From JAEULH01 sp963746275 (GTDB lineage Bacteria; Pseudomonadota; Alphaproteobacteria; Rhodospirillales; Defluviicoccaceae), in NCBI GenBank assembly GCA_963746275.1, contig CAVVAX010000007.1, positions 68,217 through 132,216 on the forward strand: DNA of 64,000 nucleotides, read 5' to 3'. Each line of letters opens with the position of its first letter. Within the stretch, counting starts at the first letter, position 1. Below the pieces are notes generated by a model that was not told the DNA's origin, made no database searches, and saw only the letters and a list, made by a program, of their open reading frames with translations. The position numbers and the translations under genes were made by a program. Positions 19,078 to 27,924 of this stretch are shown here, piece by piece.

Positions 19078-20553
19078 CTACGCCGCCAGCGCCTCCCGGG
19101 CGAGGCGCAGGTCTTCGACGAAGCGGGCGTACTCGCGGTCCTTGGCCTCCTGGTCGGGCAGGCGCAGCAGGTAGGATGGATGCACCGTCACTAGCGCCCG
19201 CTGCCCCTGGCGCAGCTCGATGACCTTGCCACGCTCGCGGCCGATCTTGACGTCGCGGGCAAAGACGCCGCGCCCGGCGGTCGCGCCCATGGCGACGATG
19301 ACTTGCGGCGCCAAGGCCTCAATTTCGGCGTCGAGCCAGTAGCGGCAGGTGTCGATCTCGAAAACGCTGGGCTTCTGGTGCAGCCTTCGTGTGCCACGGA
19401 TCAGGAACTTGAAGTGCTTCACCGCATTGCTGACGTAGACCGTCGCGCGGTCGATGCCGGCCTCGGCGAGCGCCCGGTCGAGAACCGCGCCGGCGGGGCC
19501 GACGAACGGGCGCCCGGCGAGATCCTCCTTGTCGCCCGGCTGCTCGCCGACCAGCATCAGCGGCGCACCGGCCGGCCCCTCGCCGAACACGGTCTGGGTC
19601 GCCGGCTCCCACAGCGGGCAGCGCCGGCAACCGGCTGCCTCCTCCCGCAGGTGGGCCAGGTCGGCAAGCATCATCGTCTCCTCCTCGTCTCGCCCGCCCA
19701 CAACGACCTGCCGGGCGGCGAGCCGGGAGGCCCGGAGCGGCGGCGACGCCGGCTCTGCCGCGATCATCGCCTCCGCCCGCCTTCCGGCAGCGTTCGCCAG
19801 CGGCCGGATCAGCGCGGCCTCCGGCAGGTTCTTCCAGTACTTCACCGGCATCTGCGCCTTCATCGCCGCCGTGTTCAGCCGCGCCGGATTGAAGATGCTG
19901 GCGTAGTACGTCCGCCAATAGTCCTCTAGCGCATCGTCGGTTGGCACGTCCCGTTTGCCGGCACCCGGACCGAACGAAAGCGACGCAAGATCCCAATGGG
20001 CGCTGGCCTCCGGCGTCAGGATCGACCAGCGCATGGACGCGAAGCGCTCGGCAAAGAACGGTGCGGTGGCGGCGAGGATGTGGTGGTCGGGCTCGAACCA
20101 GGCGACGTAGACGGTCTCGCCGGCCTCGCCGGCAACCTCGCGGAAGCGGACGAACGCCTTCATCTTGTGGATGTCCCGGCGGACAGCCTGGCTCATCGCT
20201 TCTAGTCGGCGAACCTGCGGGTCGGCTGCGGCGTCGAGCAGATGGCGTTCGCCATCGCGGGCGATGCGCCAGAGGACGGCGTAGAGGAGGGCGAAGCGCT
20301 CGCGGTCGCGGTGACAGATCACGGTCCGGGCGGTCTCGACGAAGCGCCGGGGCACGTGCAGCGGCGGGCCAGCCGCCGGGGTCTGGACGCCAGATGCCTC
20401 GGCCGCAGGCTCGGCCGCCGCAAGCAGATCCGGCGGCGCAGCCTCGGCCCGCCAGAGCACGGCCTCCGGCGGTTGGCCCATTGTGAGCAGCCGGCGGGCC
20501 TGCGTGCGCCAGCCGGCGAAGTCGGCCTCGCCCTTCAGCGTCACCTCGATCAT
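19078..20553 (-). CDS. udgX: DUF4130 / UdgX-family uracil-DNA-binding protein
   Basis: 491 residues, a fusion. The N-terminal ~250 residues are a DUF4130 (TIGR03915-like) domain (RRDIHKMKAFVRFREV, YVAWFEPDHHILAATAPFFA, RWSILTPEASAHWD). The C-terminal ~220 residues are a family-4-like uracil-DNA glycosylase domain with Fe-S cysteines (GCRRCPLW, TCRYWLDAEI), motif A GEQPGDKEDLAGRPFVGPAG and motif B TVHPSYLLRLPD. The UdgX-specific loop is RGTRRLHQKPS; the His of 'RxHQ' that forms the covalent bond to the abasic site in studied UdgX proteins is kept, though the usual KRRIHQ reads TRRLHQ. It overlaps the upstream radical-SAM gene by ATGA and is probably coupled to it. Confidence 0.92.
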   Translation of the reverse strand: MIEVTLKGEADFAGWRTQARRLLTMGQPPEAVLWRAEAAPPDLLAAAEPAAEASGVQTPAAGPPLHVPRRFVETARTVICHRDRERFALLYAVLWRIARDGERHLLDAAADPQVRRLEAMSQAVRRDIHKMKAFVRFREVAGEAGETVYVAWFEPDHHILAATAPFFAERFASMRWSILTPEASAHWDLASLSFGPGAGKRDVPTDDALEDYWRTYYASIFNPARLNTAAMKAQMPVKYWKNLPEAALIRPLANAAGRRAEAMIAAEPASPPLRASRLAARQVVVGGRDEEETMMLADLAHLREEAAGCRRCPLWEPATQTVFGEGPAGAPLMLVGEQPGDKEDLAGRPFVGPAGAVLDRALAEAGIDRATVYVSNAVKHFKFLIRGTRRLHQKPSVFEIDTCRYWLDAEIEALAPQVIVAMGATAGRGVFARDVKIGRERGKVIELRQGQRALVTVHPSYLLRLPDQEAKDREYARFVEDLRLAREALAA

Positions 20554-21776
20554 GAAGCGGCGAACAGGTCGAGCTGGCGCGGCGACGGCGCCAGCCTGGA
20601 GCGCAGGTTGTCGGCGTCGATGGCCCCAGCACGTGGCCGATAGTCGGCGGTGATCACGAACGGCATGACCTTGCGCAAGGGGACGCGCAGCCGGCCGAGG
20701 TCGTCTAGGCGCATTGCCCCGTGCCGCCGCGCGGCCAGGATCTTCCCCACCGTCCGGGCGCCGAGGCCGGGGACGCGGAGCAGGCTCTCGCGGTCCGCGC
20801 TGTTGATGTCGACCGGGAAGCGGTCGCGGTGCGCCAGCGCCCAAGCGAGCTTCGGATCGACCTCCAAGTCGAGCATGCCGGTGGCGCAGGACCCGGTGAT
20901 CTCGTCCACCTCGAAGCCATAGAAGCGCAGAAGCCAATCCGCCTGGTAGAGCCGATGCTCGCGCACCAGTGGCGCCGCCTTCAGCGGCAGCCGGGCGCTG
21001 GCGTCGGGGATCGGGCTGAATGCCGAATAGTAGACCCGGCGCAGGCCGTACGATGCGTAGAGCCGGGCGCTCGTTTGCAGGATCGCGCCGTCGCTCGCGG
21101 CGTCGGCGCCGATGATCATCTGCGTGCTCTGCCCCGCCGGCGCGAACCGCGGCGCCTTGCGCTCGGCCTTGGCCTCGTCGATGCGGAGCTTGAGCCCGCC
21201 CATCTGCGCCCGGATCCTTTGCGCGTTCTTCTCCGGCGCCAGATCCTGCAACGAGACCTCCGTCGGCAGCTCGACGTTGACGCTGAGGCGGTCGGCGTGG
21301 AGCCCGGCCATGGCCAGAGCCTCGGCGGAGGCATCGGGCACCGCCTTGAGGTGAATGTAGCCGCGAAAGCCGTGATCGAGGCGCAGCTTGCGCGCGACCT
21401 CCGCGAGCTGCTCCATGGTGTAGTCGGGGTCGCGGATCACGCCCGAGCTCAGGAACAATCCCTCGATGTAGTTGCGCTTGTAGAAGGCGATGGTGAGGTC
21501 GACGACCTCGTCGACGCTGAACCGCGCGCGGCGGACGTTGCTGGAGCGCCGGTTGACGCAATAGAGGCAGTCGTAGGTGCAGAAGTTGGTGAGCAGGATC
21601 TTCAAGAGCGAGATGCAGCGCCCGTCCGGGGCGAAGCTGTGACAGATGCCCATGCCCTGGGTCGAGCCGAGGCCGTTGCCCGCGGCGGCCGAGCGCTTCG
21701 GCGCGCCGCTGGAGGCGCAGGAGGCGTCGTACTTCGCCGCGTCAGCCAAAATCTCCAGCTTTTCCTGCAGGTTCAT
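20550..21776 (-). CDS. Putative DNA modification/repair radical SAM protein
   Basis: 408 residues. The radical-SAM cluster motif CTYDCLYC (C-x3-C-x2-C) follows SLLKILLTNF near residues 57-74. The family segment NYIEGLFLSSGVIRDPDYTM and a C-terminal helix-hairpin-helix (LLRVPGLGARTVGKILAARR) suggest nucleic-acid contact. This matches the TIGR03916 family (rSAM_link_UDG), which is known mainly from its constant pairing with the DUF4130-UdgX protein, as here. The reaction is not established; a role in DNA or nucleobase modification or repair is inferred from context. First gene of a two-gene unit; start MNLQEKLEILADAAKYDASC is typical of the family. Confidence 0.9.
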   Translation of the reverse strand: MNLQEKLEILADAAKYDASCASSGAPKRSAAAGNGLGSTQGMGICHSFAPDGRCISLLKILLTNFCTYDCLYCVNRRSSNVRRARFSVDEVVDLTIAFYKRNYIEGLFLSSGVIRDPDYTMEQLAEVARKLRLDHGFRGYIHLKAVPDASAEALAMAGLHADRLSVNVELPTEVSLQDLAPEKNAQRIRAQMGGLKLRIDEAKAERKAPRFAPAGQSTQMIIGADAASDGAILQTSARLYASYGLRRVYYSAFSPIPDASARLPLKAAPLVREHRLYQADWLLRFYGFEVDEITGSCATGMLDLEVDPKLAWALAHRDRFPVDINSADRESLLRVPGLGARTVGKILAARRHGAMRLDDLGRLRVPLRKVMPFVITADYRPRAGAIDADNLRSRLAPSPRQLDLFAAS

Positions 21777-21872
21777 CGACCTTTCCCGACGCCCGCACTC
21801 CTGCGCCCGTTCGATATCTGTTCCGCCGGGCGCCGGTGCAAGAGCCCCGGCGCGCCGACCGCCCCTTCCGCC

Positions 21873-22451
21873 TCAGTAGGGAAGGCCGCCGGCCCGCGCC
21901 GCCTTCAACGCGTTCGCGTACCACTCGAACTCAGCGAGGAAGCGGCCGACCCGGCGCTCGGGCCCGTCGTCGAGTGGCGTGCCGTCGTCCTCGAACTGCT
22001 GGCCGACCTTGGGCACCGGGTAGAGCGACGGAATCGACGGCATGCCGAGTTCGGCGAGGGTTGCACGCAACTGCATCGCCGCGCGCACACCACCGAAGGC
22101 GCCGGCGGAATAGCAGGCGATGGCGGACGGCCGCCAGAACCACTCCTCGAGGAAGTGGTCGAGAAGGTTCTTCAGCGCCGGCGGGATGCCGTGGTTGTAC
22201 TCGCCGCTGACGATGAGAAAGCCGTCCGCCGCGCGCAGGCGCCGGGCCATGTCCTCGAGCACCGCCGGCGCCTCGCCCTGCGGATACTCCTTGTACATCC
22301 GGTCAAGCAGCGGCAGGCGCACCTCCAGCGGGTCGATGAGGTGCGCGGTATGGCCGCGCGCCTGCAGCTGGCGAACGAGGAAGCGGGCGAGCTTGATGCC
22401 CTGGCGGGCGCTCCGCACCGAGCCGTAGACGACGACAAGATCGAGCGACAT
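21873..22451 (-). CDS. NADPH-dependent FMN reductase
   Basis: 192-residue flavodoxin-fold reductase (FMN_red family). Starts MSLDLVVVYGSVRSARQGIK with the phosphate-binding loop GSVRSARQG. The SGEYNHGIPPALKNLLDHFL motif (S-x-EYN-x-G-xP-x-LKN) binds the flavin; SAGAFGGVRAAMQLRATLAE follows. It transfers electrons from NAD(P)H to flavin or to quinone/azo-type acceptors; the physiological acceptor is unknown. A GGAGGAGCC site precedes the ATG. It stands alone upstream of the radical-SAM gene (96-base gap). Confidence 0.88.
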   Translation of the reverse strand: MSLDLVVVYGSVRSARQGIKLARFLVRQLQARGHTAHLIDPLEVRLPLLDRMYKEYPQGEAPAVLEDMARRLRAADGFLIVSGEYNHGIPPALKNLLDHFLEEWFWRPSAIACYSAGAFGGVRAAMQLRATLAELGMPSIPSLYPVPKVGQQFEDDGTPLDDGPERRVGRFLAEFEWYANALKAARAGGLPY

Positions 22452-22652
22452 GACCTGGCTCCTCCTTCCGGTCGCGGCCCCCGAGGACGCCGCCGGCGCC
22501 GGCGCGCCGGGGCAGCGCCGCGACGAGACTATAGCCTCGCGGCCGCCGTTGCACCCGGCGGCGGCAAGTGAGATGGTGCCGGCCCTTTCCTGCACCTGCC
22601 AGCGTTGGCAGGGCGCCCTCGTCACGGACGTCACCTCGAGAAGGAGAGTTGC

Positions 22653-22997
22653 GTGAGCATCGGCATCAACACGGCTGCGGGCGAAAAGCTCACCTCCTAC
22701 GCCGAGCGGATGGAGCGGCTGCTCGACGACATCGACGCGCTGAAGGACGACCTCAAGGACCTGAAGGCGCAGATCAAGGGCGACGGCTACAACGTCGTCG
22801 CGCTGACCCGCCTGGTCGCGATCCGGCGCAACAAGCGGCGCGCCGATCTCGAGGCCGAACTGCTCAACGACCTCATCCTCTACGCGCATGCGACCGGCAC
22901 GCCGCTGGACGTGGCCTTCGGCGGCGAAGAGCCGGAGCCGCCCGAGCCGCCGCTCGAGCCCGCGCACGGGCGCGAGCCGGCCGAGGACGAAGCTTAG
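22653..22997 (+). CDS. gapR: GapR-like nucleoid-associated protein (DUF2312)
   Basis: 114 residues from a GTG at 22653 behind AAGGAGAG. The first ~80 residues (LTSYAERMERLLDDIDALKD, DLKDLKAQIKGDGYNVVALT, RLVAIRRNK) are the GapR coiled-coil DNA-binding core that clamps overtwisted DNA ahead of replication in Caulobacter. The C-terminal tail is acidic and Pro/Glu-rich (EEPEPPEPPLEPAHGREPAE) and longer than in compact family members. The family is almost confined to alphaproteobacteria, which helps place this organism. Confidence 0.9.
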   Translation: MSIGINTAAGEKLTSYAERMERLLDDIDALKDDLKDLKAQIKGDGYNVVALTRLVAIRRNKRRADLEAELLNDLILYAHATGTPLDVAFGGEEPEPPEPPLEPAHGREPAEDEA

Positions 22998-23100
22998 CGC
23001 CGCGGGTCGGCGAGCGCGGTGACGGCCGTCACTGCTGGTTCGGCGCCATTAAGGCATTGTCAACGCCTCGGCAGGGTTTCGCGACGAGGAGACGACGACG

Positions 23101-23316
23101 ATGGCGCAGATCGACGCAACATGGCCGGATGCAACGCCGGTGGCCGCGGCGGCGGCCGCCACCGCCTTCGCACCCCAGTGGGGCGAGGCGGCAGCGCCAG
23201 ACGCCGCTGAGGCGCCGGCGGCGGACTTCGGCCGGCTTGGCCTGATTCTCTGCTTCCTCTCGGCGGTGCTGACGCTGGCCGGGATCGGCTCGGCGCTGGA
23301 GCGGATGTTCTCCTGA
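23101..23316 (+). CDS. Small hypothetical single-pass membrane protein
   Basis: 71 residues; Ala-rich N-terminal half, then one hydrophobic segment (FGRLGLILCFLSAVLTLAGI) and a short tail SALERMFS. A CGAGGAGACGACGACG site precedes the ATG. 103 bases downstream of gapR, same strand. Unrecognised; likely a real small inner-membrane protein given its ribosome site and TM segment. Confidence 0.5.
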   Translation: MAQIDATWPDATPVAAAAAATAFAPQWGEAAAPDAAEAPAADFGRLGLILCFLSAVLTLAGIGSALERMFS

Positions 23317-24081
23317 GGCCGGGGCGAGAAGAGCCGCGAGATGGGACGGGGAAGCTACCTCGGCGGCGGCACGATCGTCGGGCCGCGCTCCGCACGCAGA
23401 AAGCGGAGTAGGCGGCTGCTGTGCGCTGCCGTACTGGCACCCAAAGTTGCCGCCCGCCGGCGTGAGGAGTGGAGGGCCGCGCTCTCCGCAGAGTTGCGGG
23501 AGATACAGTTGCGGCGGGACCGCCTGAACAGCGGATCGGTGCGCAGGCCGGTGGCGTCGTTGCCGTCCTCGTAGCCGGCGGCGATCATCAGGAGGCGGAA
23601 GCGGATGATGTCGGCGACCGTATGCACGGTACTGCTCGGATCACGCGGATCGTCGATGCAGGCGGCCAGCCGCTCGGCGACTTCGAGCGCCGCTCGATCT
23701 CGCGCAGAACCAACAGACCGCCGTCGGACGACAGCCAGCCGCCGTCGAAGCGGGCGACGACCGCCTTGCCCTCGATCGATGACAAGCCAGGCAACGGCAG
23801 GGTAGGATCAACCATGGCGGGTGAGCGCTCGGAAACGGCATGGATTGGCTTCAGCAACCAAATCCTAGCGATTCCAGAGGTCTACGCTACACCGCCAACC
23901 TCGACGCATCATCCGGGCTAGCGGCGCTTGTTTGCAGCTTGAAGCGAGCGGCAACAACTGCGCCGGCGGATGCGTCGCCGCCGTTCCAGTCGGCCAAAGG
24001 CACCGGCAGCCGCGTCGAGGCTGGCGCGACCTGAGCAGGCGCACGGAAGCGCCTGTTGGGCTGCGGCCACACCCGTGAGCA
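23317..24081. other. Intergenic region with IS1380 debris
   Basis: Apart from the IS1380 N-terminal remnant (23525-23815), no gene is supported. The adjacent 23816-23900 is probably the former IS left end (leader upstream of the transposase ATG). The remainder up to the cytochrome c peroxidase stop shows nothing recognisable. Confidence 0.4.
23525..23815 (-). pseudogene. IS1380-family transposase N-terminal remnant
   Basis: From the ATG at 23815: MVDPTLPLPGLSSIEGKAVV, ARFDGGWLSSDGGLLVLREI, then after a frame change VADIIRFRLLMIAAGYEDGN and DATGLRTDPLF. This is the conserved start of IS1380-type DDE transposases (SSDGGLLLLRE ... RxLxIAxGYEDxNDAxxLRxDPxF). Coding similarity stops near 23525; about 80% of the gene is missing. 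Confidence 0.8.
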
Positions 24082-25119
24082 CTAAAACTGTGGCAGTGGC
24101 GTCTCCGCCGTGCTGGGCGGCAGGATCGGATAGACGACCTGCGGCTGCTCGCCGGTGAGGCTGTGCAGGAAGACGGTGATCTTCGTCACGTCCTCAGCCC
24201 CCAGCTCGACGCCGAGCTGGCTCACCGCCATGACGCCCACGGCCTGCTCCAGGTCCCACGACTTGCCGCTGTGGAAGTAGGGCGGCGTCAGCGCGATGTT
24301 GCGCAGGGTCGGGACCTTGAAGACGAACTCGTCGTCGGGCGTCTTCGTGACCATGAACCGGCCCTGATCGTCCGGCGGCAGGAATTCGGCGCCCGGCTTC
24401 TCGACGACGCCGAAAGGCGCGTACTGGCCGCCGCCGACGTTGATGCCGTTGTGGCAGGTGGCGCAGCCGCTGTCGATGAACAGCGTCAAGCCATCACGCT
24501 CCTTCGCGCTCAGCGCCTTGGCGTCACCGCGGAGGAACCTGTCGAACGGCGAGTTCGGGGTGATCAGCGTCGTTTCGAAGACGGCAATGGCCTTGGCCAC
24601 GTTGTCGATCGTGATCGGATCCTTCTGCCCGGGAAACGCGGCGGCGAACTCGTCGGCGTAGCCGGGAATGCCCTTCAGCATCTCGACGGCATGCTCGGCG
24701 GTGATGGCCATCTCGATGGGGTTCTGGATCGGTCCCGCGGCCTGCTCCACCAGATCCTTAGCCCGACCGTCCCAGAACTGCGCGGTGTTGAACACCGAGT
24801 TCAGCACCGTCGGAGCGTTGCGGCCGCCGCGCTGGGACTGGTGGCCGATCGAGGTCGGCAACATGTCGCCGCCGCCCAGCCCGATCTGGTGACAGGTGTT
24901 GCAGCTGATGTTGTGGCTCTCCGACAGCCGCGGGTCGAAGTAGAGCATACGCCCCAGCTCGACCATCGCCGGCGTCGAGGACACGCCTTCGATCCCCGGC
25001 GGCTTCTCCGGGATCGGCTGGAACAGCTCCTGCGCCTGCTGCATCAACTCATCGGCGGCGAACGCTTGCCCGCCCATCGCCACCAGCAGCACGGCCGCGC
25101 ACGTCAGTCCCTTGCGCAT
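24082..25119 (-). CDS. Dihaem cytochrome c peroxidase
   Basis: 345 residues with a Sec signal peptide (MRKGLTCAAVLLVAMGGQAF, cleavage after AFA), so periplasmic. Two c-type haem sites are visible: CNTCH near residue 78 (low-potential haem) and CATCH near residue 209 (high-potential haem). RGGRNAPTVLNSVFNTAQFW, NPIEMAI and the C-terminal FKVPTLRNIALTPPYFHSG are conserved CcpA/MauG-family segments. It reduces H2O2 to water with electrons from small cytochromes or cupredoxins. Divergent from the FAD-Rieske gene with a ~630-base gap. Confidence 0.93.
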   Translation of the reverse strand: MRKGLTCAAVLLVAMGGQAFAADELMQQAQELFQPIPEKPPGIEGVSSTPAMVELGRMLYFDPRLSESHNISCNTCHQIGLGGGDMLPTSIGHQSQRGGRNAPTVLNSVFNTAQFWDGRAKDLVEQAAGPIQNPIEMAITAEHAVEMLKGIPGYADEFAAAFPGQKDPITIDNVAKAIAVFETTLITPNSPFDRFLRGDAKALSAKERDGLTLFIDSGCATCHNGINVGGGQYAPFGVVEKPGAEFLPPDDQGRFMVTKTPDDEFVFKVPTLRNIALTPPYFHSGKSWDLEQAVGVMAVSQLGVELGAEDVTKITVFLHSLTGEQPQVVYPILPPSTAETPLPQF

Positions 25120-25749
25120 TCTTCGGACCCCCTTTTTCGTCCCTGTCCTGCTCTGGCTGGTATCCTTCCGGGCATCATCCGCCCGCGGCCGCACGGCAGG
25201 TCCCGCGCGGCGGAACGAAGCGTCTCCCGGGACCCAGGTGAGCCGGCGGCAGCACGCACCGCCAGCCCGCAAAAGACCTCGCAGGCGCATAAAGTAGCGC
25301 TTTCTAATACGCCAGAAGAGGGTCTGGGTCAAGGATCGGACGTCGGTTCGACATCCATTCGGCGTCTCCGCAAAGTCTACTCGGTCGTCCAGCCGACGGC
25401 AGCGAGCGGGCCGGCGGGCGCGCCGCGCCGCAAGCTCGGGTTAAAAAGGCGGCGAGCTGCCGCGAAGATCCGTCTTCGACATCGTCTTCGCCCGCGCTGG
25501 AAGCGGCATCCCTCGGGAAGCGCCGCCGGCCAAGCCGGGAACCTTTGCTTCCCCCGCCTGTTGCTCGGCAGCAGGAGGGAGATCGACGCGCGAAGGCCCG
25601 AAGCGCTGGACGTCAAGGATAAAGCTCGCCGCTGGGGCTTCGGGCGTGGGCGCCGCCGACCGGCCGCGCGTGGCGCTGGACGTAGCACGAGATGGCGCCA
25701 ACGGAGGGTTTGCCGTTGGCCTGGCGGCGACGATTTGCGGGAGAGGACG
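25120..25749. other. Long gap between ccp and the FAD-Rieske gene
   Basis: No gene recognised. The AT-richer patch near 25290-25330 (AAGTAGCGCTTTCTAATACG) could carry a promoter. Minus-strand frames between 25377 and 25701 are open but show no family features. The divergent promoters of the two flanking genes must lie here. Confidence 0.3.
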
Positions 25750-27250
25750 ATGGCCGACGACGCGCAGGACCGGACTTACTGGAACGAGACGGCGGCAGGA
25801 GTTGCCTTCCCGCAGCTTGTCGGAGAATCAAAGGTCGACGTCGCCGTTATCGGCGGCGGGATCGTCGGAGTGACCACCGCCCGGACGCTCAAGGACATGG
25901 GCCATACCGTGGCGGTGATCGAGGCGCGCCGGGTCGGCCGCCAAGTGACCGGGCGATCCACGGCAAAAATCACGTCGCAGCACGGCCTCATCTATCGAAC
26001 GCTGGAGCACAAGTTCGGAGAGGCGCGCGCGCGCCTCTACGCGGAAGCGCAGGAAAGCGCCGTCCGCCGAATTCAGAGCCTGGCCGCCCAGTACGGCGTC
26101 GACTGCGACATCGAGGCAAAGCCCGCGTACGTCTACACGCGCGACGAAGGCTACGTCGCGAAGATCGAGCAGGAGGTGGACGTCGCGGTGCGGCTCGGGC
26201 TGCCGGCTTCCCTGTGCGCGCGACCGACCTTCCGTTCGCAGTGCTCGCGGCCATCCGCTTCGACGGTCAGGCCCAGTTCCACCCGACCAAGTACGTCGCC
26301 GGCCTGGCGCAAACCATTCCCGGCGACGGCTGCCATGTCTTCGAGAACAGCCGCGCGGTGGATTGGGAGCCTACCCGCGTCGTCACCGAGCAAGGCAGCG
26401 TCACGGCGCGACACGTCGTCATGGCGACGCATCTTCCCCTCGGCCAAGTCGGCGGCTACTACGCGCGCGCCTACGCGCAGGCCGAGCCTGTCGTCGCCGC
26501 CAGGATCCGCCGGGTGCCGGAGGGCATGTACATCAGCGCCGAGGAGCCGAGGCACTCGCTCCGGACCCACACTCGGGAGAACGGCGACGCTTACGCCATT
26601 GCCGCCGGGGCGAGCTTCAAGCCCGGACACACCGACGAGGAACGCGAAAGCGTCCGCGACCTCGAACGCTGGCTCACCGAGACCTTCGACGCAGGGCCGG
26701 TGGAGTACCGGTGGGTGAACGAGGACTACAAGTCGATGGATGACGCGCCATTCATCGGCTGGTCATCCTCCCTCGGCGGCGGATATCTGGTGGCGACGGG
26801 GTTCGACGCCTGGGGCATCAGCAACGGCACCGCCGCAGGCATGATCCTCGCCGACCTGGCCGCCGGCAAGAGCAACCCCTGGCTCGACCTGTTCGACGCG
26901 AAGCGCGTGAAACCGGTCGCCGGCGGGGCGCGGTTCGCCATAGAGAACGTTAAGACGGCCCTGCATCTGGTGGGCGGGTACCTGTCGCGCAAACCAAAGT
27001 CGCTGACCGAGCTCCCCCCGGTCACGCCGCGATCCTGGACATCGACGGGAAGAGCGTGGCCGCCTTCAAGGACGAGCAGGGCCAACTCCACGCCGTCTCC
27101 GCCGCTTGTACCCATATGGGCTGCGTCGTCGGCTGGAACGAGACGGACCGCACCTGGGACTGCCCATGTCACGGCTCCCGGTTCGGGCTGGACGGCGAGG
27201 TGATCCACGGGCCGGCGACGAAACCCCTTAAGGCGGGACCTGCCGCCTAG
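25750..27250 (+). CDS. FAD-dependent oxidoreductase with C-terminal Rieske domain (frameshifted)
   Basis: About 500 residues. The N-terminal DadA/GlpO-type FAD domain has the dinucleotide motif VAVIGGGIVGVTTARTLKDM and the family's GRSTAKITSQHGLIY (~residues 67-81). Substrate-domain segments include PTKYVAGLAQTIPG, VNEDYKSMDDAPFIG and GFDAWGISNGTAAGMILADL. The last ~70 residues form a Rieske [2Fe-2S] domain with both ligand loops, CTHMGCVVGW and CPCHGSRF. Two frame changes (near 26215 and 27030) separate the parts. Starts at 25750 behind GGGAGAGGACG. The substrate is unknown; such fusions probably pass electrons from the flavin to the Fe-S centre or the reverse. Confidence 0.85.
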
Positions 27251-27329
27251 CCGCAAGCCGTTCCCCTTTGAGGCCGGGAGGGCCGACGCTCCGGCAACGA
27301 CCGCCGCCGGCCCGGCAAAGGCCTCCTGC

Positions 27330-27698
27330 CTACTGCTTCGCCTGGTAGAGCTTGTCGAGCTTGGCCGCCAGCTCGGGGTTCTGTCGCGCCGCCTCGCCGA
27401 TCTGGCGATACTCGTCGACGGTAATCCCCTTCGTCTTCTCGATCGCCTTCAGGGCCTCGCCCTCGGCCTGAGTGAGAACCTCCTGCTTCTCTTCAGGCGT
27501 CTTGGCAGCCGCGATCTTCGGGTTCCAGGCGACGATGACGCCGTCGATTTTCTTCGCCGCGTCGATGAACGAGCTCAGCTTGGCGTCGCTGAAGCTCATC
27601 GGCGGGGCGGCCTGAGCCAAGGCCGCTCCGCTCAGCGTCGCGCCGAGAAGGAGGGCCAGGCACAGGGCCTTGAGGGTGGTTGCGAACGTCCGTCTCAT
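27330..27698 (-). CDS. DUF4168 secreted protein
   Basis: 122 residues; signal peptide MRRTFATTLKALCLALLLGA with cleavage after ALAQA, then a helical domain (FSDAKLSSFIDAAKKIDGVI, LTQAEGEALKAIEKTKGITV, DEYRQIGEAARQNPELAAKL) matching DUF4168. Periplasmic or outer-membrane-associated; function unknown. AGGGAGTCTCG precedes the ATG. It lies downstream of the acetate permease terminator and is likely its own unit. Confidence 0.85.
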   Translation of the reverse strand: MRRTFATTLKALCLALLLGATLSGAALAQAAPPMSFSDAKLSSFIDAAKKIDGVIVAWNPKIAAAKTPEEKQEVLTQAEGEALKAIEKTKGITVDEYRQIGEAARQNPELAAKLDKLYQAKQ

Positions 27699-27842
27699 CG
27701 AGACTCCCTACGAGTACGTGTCGGTTTCGCCGATTGGACGCAATCAACGCGGCGAATGTGTGGCCAGCGCCGCTACTGCCGAGTGTGCGTGCGCTGCTGC
27801 TCCTGGTAGCGGCCCCTGGGTCTTCGCCCCAGGTCTCGGCGC

Positions 27843-27876
27843 AAAAAAATGGCCGGAGGGTTTACCCCTCCGGCCC
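27843..27876 (-). terminator. Intrinsic terminator of the DUF485-actP operon
   Basis: On the minus strand: GGCCGGAGGG, a 5-base loop, CCCTCCGGCC (perfect 10-bp stem), one A, then a run of seven T. It lies about 50-80 bases beyond the actP stop, in the right direction. Confidence 0.9.
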
Positions 27877-27924
27877 GTTCCCGCCGGCGGCGACCAGCGC
27901 CGCCGATCAACTTTCGCCGCGTCT

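Noticed and set aside
20721..22571. 616-residue plus-strand open frame opposite udgX/rSAM
   Set aside because: Composition (Arg, Gly, Ala, His, Asp, Val) is that of an antisense shadow in high-GC DNA. The minus-strand genes here have clear motifs.
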